Assembly (NCBI GenBank): GCA_027922465.2 | Contig: BQMF02000218.1 | Span: 186,001 to 250,000, forward strand | DNA length: 64,000 nt | Direction of reading: 5' to 3' | Origin: Turritopsis dohrnii | Lineage: Eukaryota > Cnidaria > Hydrozoa > Anthoathecata > Oceaniidae | In this document: positions 57,283 through 64,000 of the stretch, one piece after another | Layout: each line of letters begins with the position of its first letter | Position numbering within the stretch: the first letter of the stretch is position 1 | The notes under the pieces: generated by a model | Told to the model about the DNA's origin: nothing | The model's database searches: none | Seen by the model: the letters and a program-made list of their open reading frames with translations, nothing else | Position numbers and translations under genes: made by a program

Positions 57283-59566
57283 GTATCATAATTTCGTTAC
57301 TTTCTTCTAATCCAAGAACATCTAAGGCGCAAAGACGTTCATAATCTTCACGCGAACTTCTCGTCCAATACAGATTGGACAGATCAGTTTCTCTTCCTGG
57401 AGAGATTATCGTCCAGCCTAGTTTTGTCAGCTCGGCTACCGGCTCACCTGATCTTTCTATTCTAGGTGGAGTTCTCGTTTTGATTCTAGCGTATTCCGAA
57501 GCACCAAGGATCAAATGAATTGGTAGTTCTTCTTTCAGATCATTATCTTCCATTTTCAAATCCTTCAAGTGCTGCCACTGCTTCTGAAGATCAGCATACT
57601 TCGGATTTGGTATTGACAGTAGGGTTGGTTTTTCAATCTTACTCACATTGGTATTGATGAAAAAATTTCTATTCAAGCTTGATATCTTAATGTTGAAGAT
57701 CTCTATGTTCTTCGTCACGGTATGAAGCATCATCTCTATCCGCTTGATTTCGGTTTTTGTTGGTTTCATATTCAGCCGCTCGATTAAGGTAGTTGACGCA
57801 TAGGAACTCCCTGCTCCAGTATCCAGTAGAGCGCGGCACTTAACGCCATTTACTATGACCATAACAGTAGGATATATAACAGGATCTTGTCTAGTGGCTA
57901 ACGACTGTGTTGGAGTGACTTTATCGCATAGAGATGTGTGGTGTTTTCTCTTGCAATGTTGGCATTTACTTCGACTAGGACAATTTACAGCTCTATGTCC
58001 ACTACCAGTGCAGTTAAAGCATAGCTTCTTGTCACTCACGATCTTTCTTCTTTCCTCCAACTTGCTTATTTTTTTACAATCTGCTGCCTTGTGAATTTCT
58101 TCGTCACAGTGGATGCATTTTCTCGGTTTAAACTCCTTTTCTTTGATTTGCAGCAGTTTGTCTGCCTTCATGTCGCGTGGTCTCCTTTGATCATGAACCG
58201 ATAACGGATTTCTTTCTGTCCACTTTCTTAATGATTCTAATAAATGACCAAAGGTCCATTCTTGCCAATCATCATCTAATCTCACCAGATCTGCACGTAT
58301 TGCAGGTAATTTGTCCAGTGTAAGACGAACATATCCATTTATTTCCTTCAACTTTCCCATGGTTTCCAATGATTGTACATGCTTGGTTAAATTCTCGTAA
58401 AACTCGTGGGTCTTCTGCAAATTGGGTTGGTAGATTGTGGGAAGGCTCATAATCGCTTGTATATGAGCATTTGCTACTTCACTTGGATTACCATACTTTG
58501 TTTTTAATATCGATTTTGCTCTCTCGTATCCTTCGGATGTAAAAGGTAGTCCTTCGATAGCTACTCTCGCTTTAGATTCCAAAAGTTCCTTCAAGTACGA
58601 AAATTTTGCAACGGATGATAATGTAGATTTTTCTATCTCAGATTCGAATTGGCCCCAAAATCTTTGCCAGTCTAGGTGACTTGCTTCAAACTTTTTTTTC
58701 AAAATTATTAACTTTGGTAATTTCACCTTCATCTCTTGATCTCTGATCACATCTCTTGATTTTCCTTCGATTTTCATTCTCATTTCCAATTTCATCTGTT
58801 CTAATTCCAACTCTTCTTCATACTTAAGCTTTCTTTGTTCTTTTTCTGTCTTCTCTCGGTCAGCACTTGCCCGGCGTTCCTCTTCTTTCTTTATGGATTA
58901 TATGGCTTGTTGTAATTGGTCGCACAGTTCTTCAGATTTTATGAGTTTTTCATCTATCTGCTCACCATACGCATCAACTTCCTCTTCTCCCTTTTCGTCT
59001 CTGAACATGATCATTTGAGCAGACATTTTTAGCTGATGCGCTTCTTCCCGTTGTTCTTCAATTGATTTAAGCGTTCTTTCTAAAGGCCGACCTCCACTTG
59101 TGCGTACGTACGTACGAACGTCCGCTCGGCGCCGTGAGGCCAATTAATTTGAATCTCCAGTTAATAAAGAAACACCAGGTGTTGAGTGTTTCTTTATTTT
59201 GCAATGTTTACAATTTTTTGCAATGTTTGCATTTTTCTTGAGATTTGATTGACTCACATGCTAGATGGCCGCGCGGCCGCCTGAAAAAGTAGAATCGAAT
59301 CCTACTTTCAAGCGCACAAAATCTGGCCGTCGACGACTAACCAAGTTGAGCAATAGTTGTCACTGAGCATGCGCAAAACTGGCCGCGTACGTACGTACGG
59401 GCAAAATCGCACAAGTGGAGGTCGGCCTTAACTCCTTTAACTTCCTTCTTGCTAGCATTTTCGGTATAGCCTTTTCTGTTAGATTAAGCATCTTGAAGAT
59501 AGTATTTATATCTTTATGAACTTGCATTAACGTTGCCATGGTAACCTTTTTTCTTATGTTTGACAA
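57155..59566 (-). pseudogene. BEL/Pao gag and protease, interrupted
   Basis: The start is likely MSNIRKKVTMATLMQ at 59566. A MITE (59084-59428) interrupts the early part. A single TAA at 58898-58900 stops the otherwise continuous frame. The gag region (KLPKLIILKKKFEASHLDWQ... FWGQFESEI) has the BEL gag layout. Three Cys-His clusters follow: CIHCDEEIHKAADC, CFNCTGSGHRAVNC and CQHCKRKHHTSLC. The retropepsin active site is ALLDTGAGSSYAS. It ends WTIISPGRETDL... at 57155, where the RT continues in another frame. BEL elements usually have one gag-pol frame, so the phase change is probably a mutation. Confidence 0.85.
59084..59428. mobile_element. PIF/Harbinger-like MITE inside gag (345 bp)
   Basis: The ends are inverted repeats AGGCCGACCTCCACTTGTGC(G), flanked by TAA on both sides (59081-59083 and 59429-59431). 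A CGTACGTACG tract lies inside each end. Removing it restores sequence continuity across gag, so it entered after the BEL element. No coding capacity. Confidence 0.85.
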
Positions 59567-60072
59567 ACCAGTCGCAGATCGTCGCTGCTCACTTGCTTCT
59601 GTTATTAAAAGTCACTGCTCACGTGTTTCTGTGTTGATTTTCACTGCTCACTTTCTTTTTGATCGTCACTGCTCACGTGCTTCTATTATTGATAACGTTC
59701 GCTGCACACCTGTCAGTTCGTTTTATTTATTCACTTCTGATCGCAATTCGTCTCTAAGATTGATCATTCGATCTTTCAGTTCATTAGTTTAAAGTTCAAA
59801 TGAATGACTCGGCGTTTATGAAGACGTGTTTGCACTTATAAATAAAGATGGTAGCAATTTCGAAAATTTTAAATTTTAAGTTGCAAACGACGTAAAGTTC
59901 GTTCGTCCAAAAAATATATATATAACCAACTGAATTTCCACAGTTCTTCCGCTTTCGATAGTTGTTGATTATTAGTTAGAAGTTAGTACTTTTAAGAAAA
60001 TTCTTTGCTCACGATACGACGACTTTGGTAACAATACACAGCTTGCATATAAATCGCTGTTTTATCTACAAT
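59567..60072 (-). other. BEL/Pao 5' leader
   Basis: Non-coding leader between the primer-binding site and gag. It contains four spaced copies of CGTCACTGCTCACGTGCTTC-like phrases (plus-strand sense, about 59580-59690), a small repeat. Confidence 0.6.
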
Positions 60073-60090
60073 CTCCCATCAGCGGTGCCA
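60073..60090 (-). promoter_or_regulatory. Likely tRNA primer-binding site
   Basis: TGGCACCGCTGATGGGAG on the minus strand, three bases after the 5' LTR. The TGG start matches a tRNA CCA end. The tRNA is not identified. Confidence 0.55.
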
Positions 60091-60093
60091 CTT

Positions 60094-60309
60094 TGTCGGG
60101 AATATGAGTTATCGCCACGACAAATTGTCTCTATGAATACTATATTTTCTCTGGAATATGTTGTACAACAAAACGGTATATATACTCTCACAGCACGTTT
60201 TCGAAACGTGTTTACGCCACGCTGTACCTTCTCTCACTATGACCATTCGTGTCATGTAGCACAGCTACATTCTACGTCTGGTCACGTGACATAACAAACA
60301 ACCGCGACA
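60094..60309 (-). repeat. BEL/Pao 5' LTR
   Basis: 216 bp, TG...CA ends, the partner of 54688-54903. It carries a TATATATACT tract that could serve as a promoter element. Confidence 0.9.
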
Positions 60310-61237
60310 AGGTAAATATGTTTTCAAAGCTTTTATTTAGATTGTTTTGTTTTTCTTTCGATTTCGTCATATAGTATGATTAGGTTTTTTGTATATGTTT
60401 TTTGAATATTTTCATCTGAATAAAAATGAAGCACATGGTGGGTTAAATTATGTTGAGAGGGTTAGTTAAGAGAAGAATGGATTATGTATTTAAGAAGTTC
60501 ATTGGTTATTACTGTGCAATGAAACTGTCCTACAAAAAAGAAGCGTTATTGGGTGGATTTTTCTTAGGTTTATATTTTATCATGCATTATTTTATGTTAT
60601 GGTAATCGTTTACGTACCTGGGTATATACATAAGTTTGGCATTATGATTTTATTTGTGACTTTTTATCTTCTGGGTAAATTTTTGTTTTTAGTTATTGTT
60701 TTTAGGATAAATGCCTAAGTTGAATTTCATTTTTTGTTGTTGTTGTTGTTGTTGTTTATTTCAATATTCTTATAGCATGATTAGGTTTTCGGTATTATAT
60801 ACAATTCAAGTATTAATTTTTTAGGTAATAATAAAAAAGCATAAAGAAATGAAACTCATGGTTTTAATCATGACGTTGGTGGTTTTGGGAAGAAAAGACT
60901 TTATATCATTTCAAAAATTCATTAATGGTTGCAGTCCAGTAGTAACTTTGGAACAAAAGAAAAAGTTGGAAGGTATCAATTTGTTTTGAATTAACATTTT
61001 GTAATGTTTGGTTTTGTATGTCTGGGTAAACAGTTCTGTGTTATATATTGCCATTTTTGTTACATTAAAGTTACTTCTCTTCTGAGCCATGTTGTTATTT
61101 GTTTCAGTTTTAAATCTTCTGAATGTAAGAAATGAATTAAAAAATTAATAACTGAAAAGAAACTTTTACACGAGTTAAATTCTGCGACACAAAGCATATT
61201 GCACATGGGTGGCGAGCGACGCCGCCTGGGCGGCTAG
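60310..61237 (+). mobile_element. Helitron-type long unit remnant, right part
   Basis: It continues the unit interrupted at 54687 and matches units 1-3 (GGATTATGTATTTAAGAAGT, CTGGGTATAT, CATGATTAGGTTTTCGGTAT). It ends with yet another 3' end, GCCGCCTGGGCGGCTAG (61221-61237), followed by TC of a next unit that is cut after about 24 bp by a LINE. Confidence 0.75.
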
Positions 61238-61261
61238 TCTTATTATACTAATTCGCAATTG
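61238..61261 (+). mobile_element. Helitron 5' end stub
   Basis: TCTTATTATACTAATTCGCA plus ATTG is the first about 24 bp of a further unit, directly after CTAG. The LINE tail follows. Confidence 0.7.
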
Positions 61262-63058
61262 TAGATAGATAGATAGATATTCTTTATTTATAGTCGATGA
61301 TTTACAAAATGTAAAATAAGTTAAAACATACTAATAAAATAAGTTATATACTAATAAAATAAAATATCATTTCTCTTATAGAGTCAAACAATGTAGTGAG
61401 AATAGTCTCGTGAATGATTCTACAAGAGAATATGGTTAGTCTATTAAGACTAATTAAAATCGACTGTTACAAAAGAAAAAATTATATAAAGCCTAAATTA
61501 AATATATAACTAGCACAGATCCTGCATTTACATTGGAGATCATTTTGTTGGTTCAAGGCACTACAGAATTTGTGTAAAGACGTTGCCGACTTAATTTCGG
61601 TTGGAAGGGGGTACCACAATTGTGAAGCAATATATCCGAAAGTCTGCAGCCCATACTTTTTTGAGTAGACCCGAGGTCTCACTAAATCATTTGAAGATCT
61701 TAAGTTGAGTCCCATATCATTTTTACAGGGGAACACATATTTCATGTAAGAAGGATTCAAATCACATTTTGTCTTGTAGACTTCTTTTAATAATAGTCTA
61801 CAATGTTGTACATGAATACCTTCTGGGTGAGATATGTATCCCAGTTTTGAATGTGAACATGCCCTTGTCAAAACTCGATCTACATTTGCAATAGATGTTC
61901 TACAGCCAAATCCCCAAACCAAAGGGCAATAATTGAACTCGGATGCGATAAATGTCATATATAATAAGTTTCTCTGCTTATCATCCACAATATTGATGAT
62001 TTTCTTCAGGGCATTAGATTTGCAGCTAGCTCTTTTGCATAGTGTGTTTATATGTTCTGCAAAAGTCAACTGACTGTCAAATTTAATACCAAGAAGTTTC
62101 ACATATTTAGATACAGTCAAAATCTCTCCATTCAAATTTAGATAATGCAAATGCGTAATTTTTGGTTTTCCAAATAAAATAAAATTGCATTTACTTGCAT
62201 TTAGTTTTAGGCCATTATCAGAAAACCATAACGATGCTGATCTAAAAAGTTTCTCTAGCATATTTTTTACTTCAATAAATGTGTCTGCTGATGCACAAAA
62301 TGTATTATCATCAGCATAGTTACACACTAGGGTATCTGAACAGGCCGTATCTTCATCAAATAGAAAAAGAAAATCATTTAAAAATATATTAAACAAAAGA
62401 GGTCCTAATATTGATCCTTGCGGTACACCAGAAAAAATTTCTTTCCAAAGACTAAAAACCCCATCAACACCTACTCTCTGAAAGCGTTGCCTCAGATAGC
62501 TCCATACAAGAGATAATGCACTAGAAGAGAATCCATATGCATGAAGCTTTGCAATAAGCAATCTATGATTAATGCAATCAAAAGCCTTACTCAAATCCAT
62601 GAGCAATGCAGCAACACACTTTTTAGAGTCCAACTTTTTTTGAAGAAAGCTCATTAATCTTAAAAGAGCATGTTGACTACTGTACCCTTTCCTGAAACCA
62701 GATAGAATTGAAGACATTTTCCCTTCCATAAACTCAGTAATTTGTTCAAATAATATTCTTTCAAACGCTTTAGAGAAATTTGGCAATTTACTGATTGGCC
62801 GATAGTTCTCTTTTGCAACCCTAGATTTTGCTTTGTACAGTGGAGACACATCCGCACATTTCAAAGACTCAGGAAAAATGCACGTGTCTACCGACTTATT
62901 GAAGCAGTGACAAAGTTGATCAACAAAGACATTAAGATGACTCTTAATAAGATGTGCGGGTATATCTCTTGCAGGACAAGCTTTGCCGCTCTTTAAAGAA
63001 CTGATGTGAACTCTCATATTATCGACAGAGACATGACAAAATTTCATTTTCTCAAAAC
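61262..63058 (-). mobile_element. LINE (CR1/L2-like), 5'-truncated
   Basis: The minus-strand element ends at 61262-61279 in an (ATCT)n tail shortly after AATAAAGAATATC, and begins abruptly near 63058 (LEKMKFCHVSV). It interrupts a Helitron unit just inside its 5' end. Confidence 0.8.
61482..63047 (-). CDS. LINE reverse transcriptase, 521 aa
   Basis: The open frame covers the RT domain with its N-terminal lead-in: KSGKACPARDIPAHLIKSHL, LYKAKSRVAKENYRPIS, SGFRKGYSSQHALLRL, ALLMDLSKAFDCINHRLL, FSGVPQGSILGPLLFNIFLNDF and the catalytic YADDNTFCA, then KLLGIKFDSQLTF. No stop or shift is visible in the remaining frame. The endonuclease is missing through 5' truncation. It differs strongly from the RT at 44332-45651, so two LINE families are present. 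Confidence 0.9.
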   Translation of the reverse strand: MKFCHVSVDNMRVHISSLKSGKACPARDIPAHLIKSHLNVFVDQLCHCFNKSVDTCIFPESLKCADVSPLYKAKSRVAKENYRPISKLPNFSKAFERILFEQITEFMEGKMSSILSGFRKGYSSQHALLRLMSFLQKKLDSKKCVAALLMDLSKAFDCINHRLLIAKLHAYGFSSSALSLVWSYLRQRFQRVGVDGVFSLWKEIFSGVPQGSILGPLLFNIFLNDFLFLFDEDTACSDTLVCNYADDNTFCASADTFIEVKNMLEKLFRSASLWFSDNGLKLNASKCNFILFGKPKITHLHYLNLNGEILTVSKYVKLLGIKFDSQLTFAEHINTLCKRASCKSNALKKIINIVDDKQRNLLYMTFIASEFNYCPLVWGFGCRTSIANVDRVLTRACSHSKLGYISHPEGIHVQHCRLLLKEVYKTKCDLNPSYMKYVFPCKNDMGLNLRSSNDLVRPRVYSKKYGLQTFGYIASQLWYPLPTEIKSATSLHKFCSALNQQNDLQCKCRICASYIFNLGFI

Positions 63059-63059
63059 T

Positions 63060-63260
63060 GGCACCGGTGTAACCGTAAATTTTTACTCCCCGGAAAAAAC
63101 TACTCCCCCAGTTATTATTTCCCGGGAAAAAATGACTCCCGGAGTAATAATTTCCTGGGAAATTATGACTCCCCCGTGGAAAAAACTACTCCCCTTTAAA
63201 TTGCAAATTTAGTTGTTCTAATTAGAGGGGAGTGTTTTTTTCCAAGTACATTATGACTCC
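63060..63260. repeat. Degenerate ACTCCC-rich repeat
   Basis: About eight phrases of the form (T)GACTCCC or ACTACTCCC, separated by 18-25 bp of (C)GGGAAAAAA or GGGAAATT. They are partly arranged as dyads (TTTCCCGGGAAA, GACTCCCGGAGTAAT). A further ATAATGACTCCCTC lies at 63520. Function unknown. Confidence 0.55.
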
Positions 63261-63268
63261 CTAATGAA

Positions 63269-63523
63269 GTGCTTCCATTGCATATTCAAATTAAACAATT
63301 GATTCGGACATTCCAATCAATGAAGGGCTGTTTTGATGTGGGATCAGAGAGTAAAATTGAAAAGATGGCGAAGACAGGAAAATCTAAGAACCATGTGGAC
63401 CTGAAGGTAGTAGAAGAATTTTTGAGAAGGAATACGTACCCGACAGAAATTCCAAACGACAGAGACAAAAAAGCAAACTTCAGAAGAACTTGCAAAATTT
63501 TCAACTCCAAAATCATTTTATAA
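63269..63523 (+). CDS. Small ORF, KRBA2/GIN-like integrase N-terminal resemblance
   Basis: 84 codons. VVEEFLRRNTYPTEIPNDRD followed by KKANFRRTCKIFNSK resembles the segment before the zinc-binding domain in Ginger/GIN/KRBA2-type integrases (a basic helical stretch ending in a beta strand). The match rests on pattern memory only. It stops where such proteins would continue and is flanked by ACTCCC repeats, so if real it is a fragment. Confidence 0.3.
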   Translation: MLPLHIQIKQLIRTFQSMKGCFDVGSESKIEKMAKTGKSKNHVDLKVVEEFLRRNTYPTEIPNDRDKKANFRRTCKIFNSKIIL

Positions 63524-64000
63524 TGACTCCCTCATTTTTATGATTTTATTGCCAAAAAGTGCCAAAACTTTCATTTTTCCAGAAGTAATCACTAAACTCA
63601 GCCTAATAGCACTTCATTATGACCCTTCCATTTTATGGATATTGCCCTGGGGTGTCGAAGCAACTGCTTATTCCATCCACCACTACAATTAAGCACATAA
63701 AAGTACAATTTATAAAACGAAAAATATGCAAGGACCAAATCACTTGCTAAGTAGAGATGTTATAAAAATGTATGTATAAACTTTCTTGTTGTGTTTGCTG
63801 AAAAAGAAAACGTCGTCATAAAATCAAATCTACATGTTAAAGTGACCCGTTGTTACCCCCATCCTGTCGTACTCCTGGTGACGCCAAGAACATTTTCATC
63901 CGGAAAAAATCAAAGAAAGCTATCCCCACTGTAACGATTTTTAATCTTCATTTTCCTTCTGAAATATTCTATATTCCAACCAAGACAGTAGAAAGTGAGT
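63524..64000. other. Unassigned sequence to the right edge
   Basis: No gene, RNA or repeat that I can support apart from the single ATAATGACTCCC phrase at its start. Confidence 0.35.

Larger units (their letters stand above)
54688..60309 (-). mobile_element. BEL/Pao LTR retrotransposon, degraded (5,622 bp)
   Basis: Two 216-bp LTRs (54688-54903 and 60094-60309) differ at about six sites. AGGT flanks both ends (54684-54687 and 60310-60313), giving a 4-bp target duplication within the Helitron unit. Coding is on the minus strand. Gag-pol order, retropepsin, RT and RNase H are of BEL/Pao type. It is inactive: one gag stop, a MITE in gag, a frame change between gag/protease and RT, and no integrase core. 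Confidence 0.9.

Overview
The window is animal (eukaryotic) nuclear DNA. It is AT-rich, has spliceosomal GT-AG introns, and consists mostly of transposable elements. A THAP-domain gene, a DUF6589 gene, a RecQ-like helicase fragment, a BEL/Pao retrotransposon, CR1/L2-like LINEs and Polinton-type DNA polymerase sequence together suggest an early-branching metazoan, most likely a cnidarian. That assignment is inference from gene content. No tRNA, rRNA or CRISPR was recognised.

Layout. At 1-1174 lies the 5' part of a THAP-domain gene on the minus strand. From 1713 to 20926 there are 13 Helitron-type units in direct head-to-tail order. Each starts with TC, ends with a hairpin plus CTAG, and abuts the next with no base between. 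Four units are long (2.4-3.2 kb before insertions) and nine are short (about 0.54-0.83 kb). Unit 2 carries a nested 2,020-bp terminal-inverted-repeat element. An autonomous-type Helitron (zinc finger, Rep, PIF1-like helicase) starts at 20927 with the same 5' end as the array and is broken by frame lesions. From 27 to 31 kb are three foldback/TIR elements. A degraded DUF6589 gene follows (31.2-34.0 kb, plus), then a RecQ-like helicase fragment (34.5-36.0 kb, minus), a second member of the 4-bp-TSD TIR family (37.5-38.3 kb), a consistently spliced eight-exon zinc-finger gene (40.1-42.2 kb, plus) and a 5'-truncated LINE (44.2-45.7 kb, minus).

A second Helitron cluster occupies 46.37-52.7 kb: five short units, one of them split by a poly(A)-tailed retroposed fragment, then a second Rep/helicase copy that stops abruptly at about 52708 against a Polinton-type polymerase B pseudogene. 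The remains of another long Helitron unit (54.3-54.7 and 60.3-61.2 kb) are split by a 5.6-kb BEL/Pao element. That element has near-identical LTRs, a PIF/Harbinger-like MITE in gag and no integrase core. A second 5'-truncated LINE (61.3-63.06 kb, minus) and a small ORF amid ACTCCC-rich repeats end the window.

How it fits together. The Helitron Rep/helicase would be the natural enzyme for the surrounding non-coding units, since they share its 5' terminus. Both copies here are multiply broken, so any activity must come from elsewhere. The most informative structure is the array: perfect CTAG/TC junctions, an internal 3' terminator in the long units whose CTAG has become CTAT with the element running on about 0.7 kb to a second terminator, a 5'-end inverted repeat that co-varies between related units, and at least one chimeric unit with a swapped 3' end. 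This is what rolling-circle replication with termination failure would be expected to leave.
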